From contig DATCDQ010000009.1 in assembly GCA_036510655.1 (NCBI GenBank), forward strand, positions 9,693 to 73,692: a stretch of 64,000 bases of DNA, read 5' to 3'. This stretch comes from Rathayibacter_A sp036510655. GTDB taxonomy: Bacteria; Actinomycetota; Actinomycetes; Actinomycetales; Microbacteriaceae. Below the pieces are notes generated by a model that ran no database searches, was not told the origin of the DNA, and worked only from the letters and a program-made list of their open reading frames with translations. How positions within the stretch are numbered: position 1 is the stretch's first letter; each line of letters begins with the position of its first letter. The position numbers and the translations under genes were made by a program. Positions 8,056 to 16,165 of the stretch are shown here, piece by piece.

Positions 8056-8426
8056 CCGTCGACCTCGACACTGACTGGTTGGCTGAGATCGGTGCTGTTC
8101 TTCGCATCGCCGAACACGCACATCTTCCGTTCCGTGCCGGCGCCGCGAGCATGCACCCTTCAATGTCGCGCGTTATGATGACCGCGATTTTCGACGCGAC
8201 ATCGTCACTGATGATGGTCTTTCGCTGGGCCAGCTCACGGCTCGTTGCGACGGGTGGGGCCGCTGATGTCCGTGTGGCCATGATACTGAAGTCCTTTTGG
8301 GGTTGGTTGATCACCCGCGTGGGCAACTTCTCCGGCAGCCCTGGTGACACCTTTTTCTGTTCCGTCAACATGATAGTGACCGGCAACATGACAGTGACCG
8401 GCCGTCCACCGAGATGGCAGGGCGGC
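8056..8426. other. degenerate intergenic segment
   Basis: No intact gene is supported. On the minus strand a short stretch around 8170-8290 (SRELAQRKTIISDDVASKIAVIITRDIEG) resembles the start of a GntR-type regulator but loses frame at once. Two near-identical 16-mers (ACATGATAGTGACCGG and ACATGACAGTGACCGG) lie at about 8369-8402. It looks like accumulated gene debris. Confidence 0.4.
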
Positions 8427-9683
8427 TCAAAGCATGGTGCGTAGGGGGGTGAGGGCGGTTTCGGCGGCCCTGGCAGCGGGGTGTCGTGTACTCCACTCCT
8501 CGCGGGTCACTCGCCGGCAGTTGTCGCTATCGGCTTGGAAAATTCGTTCCATGTTCGCGGCGAATGCGGAATCCTGCACCTCCAGGACGGTCTCGTAGTT
8601 GAATCCGAGACTCAACCGGTCGATGTTCGCGGTGCCCACGATCGACCAGTGACCGTCGATGCTGGCGGTCTTCGCGTGGATCATGGCGTTCCGGTAGAGC
8701 AGGAGTGTGATGTCCTCGCTCAGTAACGCGCTGTAGAAGCCACGGGACAGCCAGTCCGCGACGACATGGTTGGACTCTTCAGGAATCATGATCTGCACAT
8801 CCACGCCACGCCGCGCCGCTTCGATCAGAGCGGTGAGAATCTGCTGGTCGGGGATGAAATAGGCCGTGGTGAGGTGAATGTGAGTCTGGGCACGACTGAT
8901 CGCGTCGAGGTACACGGCCCTGATCGGGTACACCAGATCCGCTGGGATGTTGTTGATGGCTCGCAGTGGTGGATTCCACGGCGAGGGGTTGTGCGGTGAC
9001 AGCCCCGGGGTGTCTCGGCTGGAGAGGTGGTTCCATACCTGCGCGAACGAATGCGCGAGCTCGAAGATCGCAGGCCCAGAGAGCCGCACGTGCGTGTCGC
9101 GCCATTCCGTCGCATACAGCGAACCGATGTTGTACCCGCCGACAAACGCAAACTCGCTGTCGACCACCAGCAGCTTGCGGTGTGTCAGCCCCGCCGCGCG
9201 CAGCGGCGACAGTAGCAGGGACAGGCGCACGGGCGGGAAACGGAACACATGCACTGCTGGATGGAATCGGTAGAACGAGCGCGGTACCACCAGATTCCCA
9301 AACCAGTCGTAGATGATGTACACGTCGACCCCCCGGGCCGCAGCATCGTTGAGGGCGTCCCGGAACTCTCGCCCAACCTCGTCCGCCTTCCATAGGTAGG
9401 TCTCGAAGAGGATCTGATGGCGGGCGCCACGAATCGCCGCGAGCATGTCGCGGTACAGATCCTCACCAAGGGTGTACAGGGTCGTCGCCGTATCACCGAC
9501 GGTGGCGTCAAAGGATCCAGGATGCGGAAAACCGAACCGCTTGACACGGTCCTTCTTCTTGACGGCATCGGTGACAACCAGAGCGGCCGCAACTGCCACC
9601 TGCGAAGCCACCACACCTACAAGAAGGCGAACGCCGATCCGTCGCGCCACGTGGAAGCCGCTACGAAGCGGTAATCGGGACAT
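8427..9683 (-). CDS. phospholipase D/cardiolipin synthase-type enzyme
   Basis: This 418-residue protein has an N-terminal hydrophobic anchor (about residues 18-40) followed by two PLD domains. The HKD motifs are THRKLLVVD (His168, Lys170, Asp175) and MIHAKTASID (His336, Lys338, Asp343), each followed by the usual glycine turn (VGGYN and VGTAN). Enzymes of this type transfer phosphatidyl groups to make cardiolipin or cleave phospholipids at the membrane. It differs from the second cardiolipin synthase at 28704. It sits between the truncated lipid-kinase fragment and tRNA-Phe, so both lipid genes may have arrived together. Confidence 0.9.
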   Translation of the reverse strand: MSRLPLRSGFHVARRIGVRLLVGVVASQVAVAAALVVTDAVKKKDRVKRFGFPHPGSFDATVGDTATTLYTLGEDLYRDMLAAIRGARHQILFETYLWKADEVGREFRDALNDAAARGVDVYIIYDWFGNLVVPRSFYRFHPAVHVFRFPPVRLSLLLSPLRAAGLTHRKLLVVDSEFAFVGGYNIGSLYATEWRDTHVRLSGPAIFELAHSFAQVWNHLSSRDTPGLSPHNPSPWNPPLRAINNIPADLVYPIRAVYLDAISRAQTHIHLTTAYFIPDQQILTALIEAARRGVDVQIMIPEESNHVVADWLSRGFYSALLSEDITLLLYRNAMIHAKTASIDGHWSIVGTANIDRLSLGFNYETVLEVQDSAFAANMERIFQADSDNCRRVTREEWSTRHPAARAAETALTPLRTML

Positions 9684-9996
9684 CCACCGAGTTTATCGCC
9701 TCCCCACCGCGTAACAGCCTGTCTCCTGCCCGACACCGGCAGCTCGCTGTCAAGGAACCATGCGATACGCCGGTAGCAGGCTCTCTTGCAGATAGGCATT
9801 CAGCCCGTAATTCAGATGCGATCGAGAATCGATTTCGATCCAGATCGTCCGCAAGCTACTCCCGCGCCCGAGAGGGGGTCGCGCTACGCGCCGGTGCCGT
9901 GCTCGACCAAGCGTTCGGCGGTGTGGCAGGCATGACTGCGGCAACGAAGCGGCGGGAGCAACCAGAAAAAACCTGATCAACCGTTACTTTAGGGGG
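9684..9996. other. intergenic region between lipid enzyme and tRNA-Phe
   Basis: No gene can be supported. On the plus strand a frame ending at 9976 reads REGVALRAGAVLDQAFGG and ends EQPEKT, which has protein-like composition but no start and no recognised family. It could be the tail of a deleted gene. No recombinase was found. Confidence 0.4.
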
Positions 9997-10069
9997 TGGC
10001 TCCGACCGGCATCGATCCGGTGACCTTTCGATTTTCAGTCGAACGCTCTACCAACTGAGCTACAGAGCC
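9997..10069 (-). tRNA. tRNA-Phe (GAA)
   Basis: This 73-nt tRNA reads 5' GGCTCTG from 10069 and ends at 9997 with discriminator A. The anticodon loop is CTGAAAA with anticodon GAA. The D arm, T arm (GTTC-type loop) and 7-bp acceptor stem pair correctly. CCA is not encoded. Its 3' half is the source of the attachment-like copies at 3933 and 7534. It is followed downstream (lower coordinates) by the accessory segments. Confidence 0.97.
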
Positions 10070-10096
10070 AAGCGCGGAAGAAAGCATCCGCACCTT

Positions 10097-10128
10097 GAAA
10101 AGAAGCCCTTCCTTTCGAAAGGGCTTCT
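10097..10128 (-). terminator. rho-independent terminator between tRNA-Asp and tRNA-Phe
   Basis: AGAAGCCCTT (10101-10110) pairs with AAGGGCTTCT (10119-10128) across an 8-nt loop. On the minus strand the hairpin is followed by TTTT, so it would end the tRNA-Glu/tRNA-Asp transcript before tRNA-Phe. Confidence 0.75.
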
Positions 10129-10134
10129 CACCAG

Positions 10135-10208
10135 CGACCCTGACGGGACTTGAACCCGCGACCTCCGCCGTGACAGGGCGGCACGCTAACCAACTGCGCT
10201 ACAGGGCC
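10135..10208 (-). tRNA. tRNA-Asp (GTC)
   Basis: This 74-nt tRNA starts GGCCCTG at 10208 and ends at the discriminator G at 10135. The anticodon loop CTGTCAC carries GTC. Acceptor, D, anticodon and T stems form normally, with one G-T pair in the acceptor. It lies 31 bp downstream of tRNA-Glu on the same strand. Confidence 0.97.
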
Positions 10209-10239
10209 TCGCTATTAATGTTTTTAGTTTAGTAGTCTG

Positions 10240-10312
10240 TAGCCCCAACGGGATTCGAACCCGTGCTACCGCCGTGAAAGGGCGGCGTCCTAGGCCGCTA
10301 AACGATGGGGCC
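10240..10312 (-). tRNA. tRNA-Glu (TTC)
   Basis: This 73-nt tRNA starts GGCCCCA at 10312 and ends with discriminator A at 10240. The anticodon loop CTTTCAC carries TTC. The stems pair, with G-T as the first acceptor pair. It is the first of three clustered tRNA genes on the minus strand, divergent from the cell-wall hydrolase genes. Confidence 0.97.
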
Positions 10313-10520
10313 GCGGAGCCTTTCGACACCATGACTACCGACGAGTAAGCATACGGGTTGCCCGCCCGAATTGCCAAACCGGCCATAGGCATCCGCGGGG
10401 CCGCTTTCTCACGCGTTCGTGACGGATGTCACGACGAGCCGCACTACTCGCCCAGAAACACCGCGTGTCGGGTTAGATTCGCTGGAGATTCCGATTCGAA
10501 AAGGCCGATTCGAAAGAGCA

Positions 10521-11801
10521 ATGCGCCCTCCCACACTCAATACCCAGCCCCGCCGAGACGCCGCGAGAGCTGCGCGAGCCTGGCGCATCCGTACGGCGAT
10601 CGTCGCCGTGCTGGCACTCGCGTCGGTCGGAACGCTCGCATCTCCGGCGTACGCCGACGATTATCCAAGCTGGCAGGACGTTCAGAACGCGAAATCGAGC
10701 GAGGCCGCCGCGGCCGCCAAAGTGACGCAGATCGAGGCCCTGATCGCCCAACTGCAGGGTGAAGTCGCACAGACCGAGGCCGAGGCGAAGGCACGTGGCA
10801 GTGAGCTGGAGATCGCACAGCAGAAGTTCGCCGATGCGGATCGGCGCGCGGAGGATCTGCAGACGCAGGCGGATGCATCCAAAACGAAAGCGGATGCCGC
10901 GACAAAGCAGGCGGCGCGCCTCGCCGCCCAGCTCTACCGCACCGGCGGCGGCAACCTCAGCGCGAACCTGTTTCTCAGCGGTGGAACGCAGGATGCCGCC
11001 GCGGCCGACCGGCTGTTGTCCAACCTCGGCAGCATGAGCAAGCTGGTCGAGAGCACGAACGACATTTACAAATATGCTCTGGTGTCGCAGAACACCGAAA
11101 AGTCGCTGTCGGCACAGGCATCCGTCGCCAAAGTGCAGCGGGAGACGCTTCGCAATGCAGCGGATGCTGCGCTGAAGGCGGCCGTCGCGGCCGCAGAGGC
11201 CGCTGCAGCCAAACTCGTGGCGCAGCAGCAGCAGATCCTCGTGTTGCAGGCGCAGGCGGCGGCGCTGAGAGACAAGACCTCCGCCGTGGTCACAAGCTAT
11301 GAGGCGGGCGTCGCGGCACGCGCGGCGGCGGCGGCAGCAGCGGCCGCAGCTGGGCGCGGGGCCGGGCTGCCTGGCGGCTACGTCGGCTCGCAGGGCTGGG
11401 CAAATCCGGTGCGCGGCTTCATCACGGATGGATTCGGTTACCGCGTGCAACCGTGCGCCGACTGTAGCTCCTATCACTACGGAATCGACATATCCGCGTC
11501 GACGGGGTCCCCGATTTATGCGGCACATGCCGGTGTCGTGATCTATGCCGGCTGGCTTGGAACATGCGGTAATGCAGTGCGGATCGACCATGGTGGCGGT
11601 ATCGTGACACAGTATTGCCACATCATGTCGGGCGGCATCCTCGTCGGCAATGGACAACAGGTGGGGGCTGGTCAGCCGATCGCCCGCGTCGGATCAACGG
11701 GGGCATCGACAGGTCCACACCTGCATTTCCAAGTCGAGATCAACGGCCGTCCGATCGACGGCATCCCATTCATGGCACAGCGAGGAGCGCCTCTTGGCTA
11801 A
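10521..11801 (+). CDS. secreted coiled-coil M23-family metallopeptidase
   Basis: This 426-residue protein starts at the ATG at 10521, with GAAAGAG just upstream; the frame is open to 10419. A signal peptide (RIRTAIVAVLALASVGTLASPAYA) is followed by an Ala/Gln/Lys-rich coiled coil (about residues 50-270). The C-terminal LytM/M23 domain has HYGIDIS and HLHF as zinc ligands plus the GNAVRIDHGGG and QYCHI motifs. It cleaves peptide cross-links in peptidoglycan outside the cell. The layout resembles FtsX-activated hydrolases of actinobacteria. It overlaps the next gene by eight bases. Confidence 0.92.
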   Translation: MRPPTLNTQPRRDAARAARAWRIRTAIVAVLALASVGTLASPAYADDYPSWQDVQNAKSSEAAAAAKVTQIEALIAQLQGEVAQTEAEAKARGSELEIAQQKFADADRRAEDLQTQADASKTKADAATKQAARLAAQLYRTGGGNLSANLFLSGGTQDAAAADRLLSNLGSMSKLVESTNDIYKYALVSQNTEKSLSAQASVAKVQRETLRNAADAALKAAVAAAEAAAAKLVAQQQQILVLQAQAAALRDKTSAVVTSYEAGVAARAAAAAAAAAAGRGAGLPGGYVGSQGWANPVRGFITDGFGYRVQPCADCSSYHYGIDISASTGSPIYAAHAGVVIYAGWLGTCGNAVRIDHGGGIVTQYCHIMSGGILVGNGQQVGAGQPIARVGSTGASTGPHLHFQVEINGRPIDGIPFMAQRGAPLG

Positions 11802-13080
11802 TAACAAGAACCATCGCACCGGGCCGCTGTTGGCGTTCGGTGCGGTCGCGATGGGTGCCGTGACGGCATCCGTCGGCGTCATCACACCGCCCGCCTATGC
11901 GGATGACTACCCGTCGTGGAACGACGTGCAGCAGGCCAAACAGAACGTGGCGCAGCAGCAAGCGCTCGTCGACAAGATCACCGGCCTGATCAATGGGCTG
12001 CAAGCGCAGGTTGATGCTGCCAACGTGCAAGCCGAGAAGGCCGCAGAGGCGTATTTCCAGGCCAAAGACGCGCTCGATGCCGCCACGAAACGTGCGGACG
12101 ATCTTCAGAAGCAGGCGGATGCCGCGTCAAGCAAGGCGAAGACCTCGCGCATGCGCGCGGGTCTTCTCGCATCACACCTGGCCCGCACGGGCGGGCAGGA
12201 CTCATCCGTCGATCTCATGCTCAAGGGCGGCAACGGATCGGCAGCGGACACGCTGCTGTATCAACTCGGTGCCATGAGTAAGCTCACCGAGCAGTCGCAG
12301 GGCATTTACGATCAGGCGATCACCGATAAGAATGCGGCGCAGTCGCTCACAGACCAGGCCAAGGTGGCTAAGGCGGCGCGCAGCCAACTTGCGGATGCCG
12401 CGACAACCGCTCTTCAGGCCGCCAAAGACGCGCAGGCGGCCGCCCAGGGGGCACTAGCGACGCAGAAGCAGAAGTCGACAGAATTGATCGCTCAACTCGC
12501 GTCGCTGAAGAACACGTCGGCGGCCGTTCAGCAGAAGTATGTCGCCGGCGAGCAGGCGCGGGCGGCCGCGGCCGCGGCTGCGGCGGAACTCAAGCGACAG
12601 CAGGACTTGGCTCGGCAGCAGCAAGCAGCGGCTGCAGAAAATAGCGGCAGCAGCAGCAACGCGGGAGGCGGCGGATCGAGCGCACCCGTCGGGCCGCCGA
12701 ACGGCAGCGCGGTGCAGAACGCGATCAACTACGCGCGAGCACAACTGGGCAAGCCGTATATCTTCGGCGGCGAGGGCCCATACGGTTATGACTGCTCGGG
12801 GCTGACCATGATGGCATACCGTTATGCGGGCATCTACATCGGCACCCATTCGGTGAACAACCAGTGGTACACCGCAGCATCGCGCGGGCAGATCGTGTCG
12901 TACGGAAACGCCCAGGCCGGTGACCTCATCTTCTGGGGCAGCGGCCCGGGAAACTTCTACCACGTCGGCATTTACCTCGGCGGCGGCATGATGATCGCAG
13001 CTCCGACAGAGGGCGACGTCGTGAAGATTCAGTCGGTCTGGGGCAGCCCTTACTGGCAAGTGGCGCGCCCAAGCGCGTAG
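11794..13080 (+). CDS. secreted coiled-coil NlpC/P60 endopeptidase (RipA/CwlO-like)
   Basis: This 428-residue protein probably starts at the TTG at 11794, because AGCGAGGAGCG lies just upstream and the signal peptide (LLAFGAVAMGAVTASVGVI, ending PPAYA) follows at once. The open frame continues upstream without a site. After YADDYPSWNDVQ, nearly the same as in the M23 protein before it, comes a long coiled coil and a Ser/Gly linker. The NlpC/P60 domain contains YDCSGLTMMA (catalytic Cys), GDLIFWG and YHVGIYLG (His). It hydrolyses peptidoglycan stem peptides. The 8-bp overlap implies coupled translation with the M23 enzyme. Confidence 0.9.
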   Translation: MANNKNHRTGPLLAFGAVAMGAVTASVGVITPPAYADDYPSWNDVQQAKQNVAQQQALVDKITGLINGLQAQVDAANVQAEKAAEAYFQAKDALDAATKRADDLQKQADAASSKAKTSRMRAGLLASHLARTGGQDSSVDLMLKGGNGSAADTLLYQLGAMSKLTEQSQGIYDQAITDKNAAQSLTDQAKVAKAARSQLADAATTALQAAKDAQAAAQGALATQKQKSTELIAQLASLKNTSAAVQQKYVAGEQARAAAAAAAAELKRQQDLARQQQAAAAENSGSSSNAGGGGSSAPVGPPNGSAVQNAINYARAQLGKPYIFGGEGPYGYDCSGLTMMAYRYAGIYIGTHSVNNQWYTAASRGQIVSYGNAQAGDLIFWGSGPGNFYHVGIYLGGGMMIAAPTEGDVVKIQSVWGSPYWQVARPSA

Positions 13081-13108
13081 CCGACTGGTCGCTCGGCCCC
13101 GTTCCCCT

Positions 13109-13152
13109 CCCGTGAATTGCCGCAAATGACCCTTCCCAAGGCAACTCACGGG
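13109..13152. repeat. 44-bp hairpin between convergent genes
   Basis: CCCGTGAATTGCC (13109-13121) pairs with GGCAACTCACGGG (13140-13152) with one mismatch. There is no T-run on either side, so it is not a classical terminator. It lies between the convergent NlpC/P60 and ppa genes, and may serve both as a weak terminator or be a dispersed palindrome. Confidence 0.5.
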
Positions 13153-13281
13153 CGCAGGAGCAGCGCGGCCGTTACGCAAAACCGGAGAATTGGCGACAGC
13201 CCGGAGAAAATCTGCCACGGCATCCGGTCCAGCGCTCACGTTCCGGTTTGGCGTGACCAGAAGCTCAGGGAACGGAACGCC

Positions 13282-13773
13282 TCAGCGCGTGTGCGTCTCC
13301 GCGCGTGTGATGGCTTCTTGGATGAGGCGCTCCGCCTCGGCGGCGCTACCCCAGGCATCCACATTGACGAATTTGCCGGGCTCAAGGTCCTTGTAGTGCT
13401 CGAAGAAGTGCTCGATCTCCTTGCGGGTGTACTCCGGGATGTCGTTCACGTCCTGAATGTGCGCCCAGCGCGGATCCTTGTGCTGCACGGCGATGACCTT
13501 GGCGTCGCCGCCCGCCTCGTCCGACATGTTGAGCACGCCGACCGGGCGCACCTTGACGCCGACGCCCGGGAACAGCGGGTAGTCCAGCAGCACCAGCACG
13601 TCGAGCGGGTCGCCGTCTTCGCCGAGCGTGTTCTCGAAGAAACCGTAGTCGGTCGGGTACACGAAGCCGGTGAACAGCACGCGGTCGAGGAACACACGCC
13701 CCGTCTCGTGGTCGACCTCGTACTTGTTGCGGCTGCCGCGCGGAATCTCGATGATCGCGTCGTAATCGGCCAT
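13282..13773 (-). CDS. ppa: inorganic pyrophosphatase
   Basis: This 163-residue soluble family I pyrophosphatase starts at the ATG at 13773, with GAAGGAGAA in front. MADYDAIIEIPRGSRNKYEVD opens the fold. The signature DGDPLDVLVLL holds the metal-binding aspartates, and VKVRPVGVLNMSDEAGGDAKVIAV follows as usual. It hydrolyses pyrophosphate in the cytoplasm and drives biosynthetic reactions forward. It is divergent from tilS, an arrangement common in actinobacteria. Confidence 0.97.
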   Translation of the reverse strand: MADYDAIIEIPRGSRNKYEVDHETGRVFLDRVLFTGFVYPTDYGFFENTLGEDGDPLDVLVLLDYPLFPGVGVKVRPVGVLNMSDEAGGDAKVIAVQHKDPRWAHIQDVNDIPEYTRKEIEHFFEHYKDLEPGKFVNVDAWGSAAEAERLIQEAITRAETHTR

Positions 13774-13887
13774 AGTTGGTTCTCCTTCTCCTTCGCCTGA
13801 AGTCTGGGACTGGTGACTCGGGCGCGGATGCCTGACAGACGGATGTCTGTCAGCTGCACGTCTGCAAGTCTGCAATAACGTTACTGG

Positions 13888-15483
13888 ATGGAGATTGACG
13901 CGCCTTCAGCCCGCCGCCCGCGACTCACGCCGGCGATCGCGGACATCCGCCGAGCTGTGCGCGAGGTACTGGCCGCACTGGCCACTGCGCCCGATGCAGT
14001 TCAAAACGATGCAGGCCACAACGGCACAGTTCAAAACGACGGAGATTTTTCGCGCCACTCCACGGGCCGTAATACTCCGACCGGCGCGGCGGCGAATAAG
14101 TCCGTCGTTTTGGTGGGGCTGAGCGGAGGAGCGGATTCATTGGCACTCGCCGCGGCGACCGCATTCGAGGCGCCGAGGGCGGGCATCCGGGCGGGGGCGG
14201 TGATCGTCGATCACGGCTTGCAACCCGGCTCTGCGGATGTCGCCGCTCGCGCCGCCGCGCAAGCCCGCGCCCTCGGGCTCGACCCTGTGCTCATCGTTCG
14301 AGTCACCATCCCTATCCACACTGCCCGCTCCGCCGGCCGCTCCGCCGGCCGCTCCGCCGGCCCCGGCCGAGTGCGCCCGAGTGGTCGCCTGGACCCGTCC
14401 CTGGCGGCGCAGAGCGACCATACGGACGCACTCTCGGGTGAAAGTGGCGCGAACGGCGCGAGCTGCGGCGCGGAGTTTGGCCGAGTGCGCCCGAGTGGTC
14501 GCCCGGACCCGTCCCTGGCTGCGCAGGGCGACCATACGGACGCACTCGGCGGCGCGGAGGTTGGCCGAGTGCGCCCGAGTGGTCGCCTGGGCCCATCCGT
14601 AGCGGCGCAGAGCGACCATACGGACGCACCCGACAGCGGGAACGGCAGGGACGACGAGCGCCGAGGCCATATGGACGCACTCGGCGGTGCGGACGGCGGC
14701 ATGAACGCAGGCACGAGCGGGCAGCAGGTGAACGAGGGGCCGGAGGGGGCGGCGCGCACGGCGCGGTACGCGGCGTTCGCGGATGCGATGGCACAAGCAG
14801 GCGCGAGCCACGTGCTTCTCGCACACACGCTCGACGATCAGGCCGAGACCGTGTTGCTCGGGCTTGCGCGCGGGTCGGGCGCGACCAGTCTGCACGGCAT
14901 GGCCCCGCAAGCCGGGCCGTATCTGCGGCCGCTGCTCGGCATCCGTCGGGAGACCACGCGGCAGTTCTGCGTCGATGCCGGCCTGGAGCCATGGGACGAT
15001 CCGCAGAATCTCGACCCGAAGTTCGCCCGAGTGCGGGTGCGCAGCATCGTGTTGCCGATGCTCGAGACCGAGCTTGGGCCGGGCATCGCTGAAGCGCTCG
15101 CGCGCACGGCTGTGCAACTGCGTGAAGATTCCGACGCGCTCGATGCGATGATCCTGGAGACGATCGAGGACATCTGCGAGCCAGCCGAAGCGGGCATCGC
15201 GGTATCGGTCGGCGCGCTCGAGGCGAACCCGCCCGCGCTCCGCAATCGGATCATCCGCTATGTGGTCGTCAGCGAATTCGGGGTCGGCCTCGAGCGGGTA
15301 CATGTCGAGGCGGTCGCTCGGCTGATCACGCACTGGCACGGCCAAAAACCCGTCGACCTGCCGGGGGTTAGAGTTGCTAGACGCGCCGGAATGCTCGTCT
15401 TCCAGTCGAACACCAACACCAACACGATCGCCAACACGATCGCCACCACGAACGCGGCACCGAACACGAACACCTCCGCCTGA
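13888..15483 (+). CDS. tilS: tRNA(Ile)-lysidine synthase with in-frame repeat insertion
   Basis: TilS makes lysidine at C34 of tRNA-Ile(CAU) using ATP. The PP-loop SGGADSLALA lies at residues about 79-88, VIVDHGLQPGSADVA follows, and the second half (ASHVLLAHTLDDQAETVLLGLARGSG, LLGIRRETTRQFC, DPQNLDPKFARVRVRS) is normal. At 531 residues the protein is about 140 longer than expected. The excess, residues about 145-284, falls between the VTI strand and EGPEGAAR. It is built of AGRS tandem repeats and three copies of a peptide starting RVRPSGR and ending DHTDA. The DNA behind it is a palindromic element. The C-terminus is a low-complexity Asn/Thr run. Function is probably kept, as the insert lies in a variable loop. 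Confidence 0.9.
   Translation: MEIDAPSARRPRLTPAIADIRRAVREVLAALATAPDAVQNDAGHNGTVQNDGDFSRHSTGRNTPTGAAANKSVVLVGLSGGADSLALAAATAFEAPRAGIRAGAVIVDHGLQPGSADVAARAAAQARALGLDPVLIVRVTIPIHTARSAGRSAGRSAGPGRVRPSGRLDPSLAAQSDHTDALSGESGANGASCGAEFGRVRPSGRPDPSLAAQGDHTDALGGAEVGRVRPSGRLGPSVAAQSDHTDAPDSGNGRDDERRGHMDALGGADGGMNAGTSGQQVNEGPEGAARTARYAAFADAMAQAGASHVLLAHTLDDQAETVLLGLARGSGATSLHGMAPQAGPYLRPLLGIRRETTRQFCVDAGLEPWDDPQNLDPKFARVRVRSIVLPMLETELGPGIAEALARTAVQLREDSDALDAMILETIEDICEPAEAGIAVSVGALEANPPALRNRIIRYVVVSEFGVGLERVHVEAVARLITHWHGQKPVDLPGVRVARRAGMLVFQSNTNTNTIANTIATTNAAPNTNTSA
14369..14631. repeat. three 65-bp palindromic repeat units inside tilS
   Basis: Units lie at 14369-14433, 14483-14547 and 14567-14631. 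Each starts GAGTGCGCCCGAGTGGTCGC and ends with its imperfect inverse GCGACCATACGGACGCACTC (last base triplet altered in unit 3), so each can form a long hairpin. Unit starts are 114 and 84 bp apart, both multiples of three, so the tilS frame is kept. A half unit (3' arm only) follows near 14666-14681. A 12-bp tandem repeat (about 14325-14362) precedes the first unit. Confidence 0.85.
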
Positions 15484-15526
15484 ACCGTCCAAGAGCTGCT
15501 CGTCGCAAATCACGAAAGGTACCCCT

Positions 15527-16081
15527 GTGCTGGAAACCGACATCGCCGACGACCTGTCGTCGGTCCTCGTCTCCGAGGAGCAGATCCTGGCGAAGCTTGC
15601 CGAACTCGCCCGACGCATCGAGGGCGACTACGCCGACAAGGATGTTTTGCTCGTCGGGGTGCTCAAGGGCGCGGTCATGGTCATGGCCGACCTCGCGCGC
15701 GAGCTGAAGCTGCACATCAACATGGACTGGATGGCCGTCAGTTCGTACGGCACCGGCACGCAGTCGAGCGGCGTCGTGCGCATCCTGAAAGACCTCGATA
15801 GCGACCTCACGGGTCGTCACGTCCTCATCGTCGAGGACGTCATCGACTCGGGGCTGACGCTCTCGTGGCTGCTGGAGAACCTGCGAACGCGCGGGCCGGC
15901 ATCCGTCGAGATCTGCGCGCTGCTGCGCAAGCCACTTGCGGCCAAGGTCGACGTGGATGTGAAGTACGTCGGCTTCGACATTCCGAATGACTTTGTGGTC
16001 GGTTACGGGCTCGACTACGCGGAGCGTTACCGCAACTTGCGCTCAGTCGGTGTTCTCGCGCCGCACGTCTACGAGGGTTGA
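15527..16081 (+). CDS. hpt: hypoxanthine phosphoribosyltransferase
   Basis: This 184-residue enzyme starts at the GTG at 15527 (GAAAGG nine bases upstream). LLVGVLKGAVMVMADLAREL is the first PRPP loop, and HVLIVEDVIDSGLTL is the PRPP-binding motif (EDVIDSG). KYVGFDIPNDFVVGYGLDYAERYRNL is the C-terminal signature of HPRT. It salvages hypoxanthine and guanine to IMP and GMP. The tilS-hpt-ftsH order is conserved across Gram-positive bacteria. Confidence 0.96.
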   Translation: MLETDIADDLSSVLVSEEQILAKLAELARRIEGDYADKDVLLVGVLKGAVMVMADLARELKLHINMDWMAVSSYGTGTQSSGVVRILKDLDSDLTGRHVLIVEDVIDSGLTLSWLLENLRTRGPASVEICALLRKPLAAKVDVDVKYVGFDIPNDFVVGYGLDYAERYRNLRSVGVLAPHVYEG

Positions 16082-16165
16082 GCGCGGCCACTGGGCAAAT
16101 TCTCGTTCCCCCTTGGGCGAACACGCAGGGAGCATCCAGTAGCGTCGCGATACCCTAGCAACACC

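Noticed and set aside
9782..9976. Plus-strand ORF ending EQPEKT
   Set aside because: No start codon or ribosome site and no family; it may be a remnant but cannot be supported as a gene.
10473..11657. 394-codon minus frame opposite the M23 gene
   Set aside because: Cys/Arg/His-rich antisense frame; signal peptide and zinc motifs on the plus strand identify the real gene.
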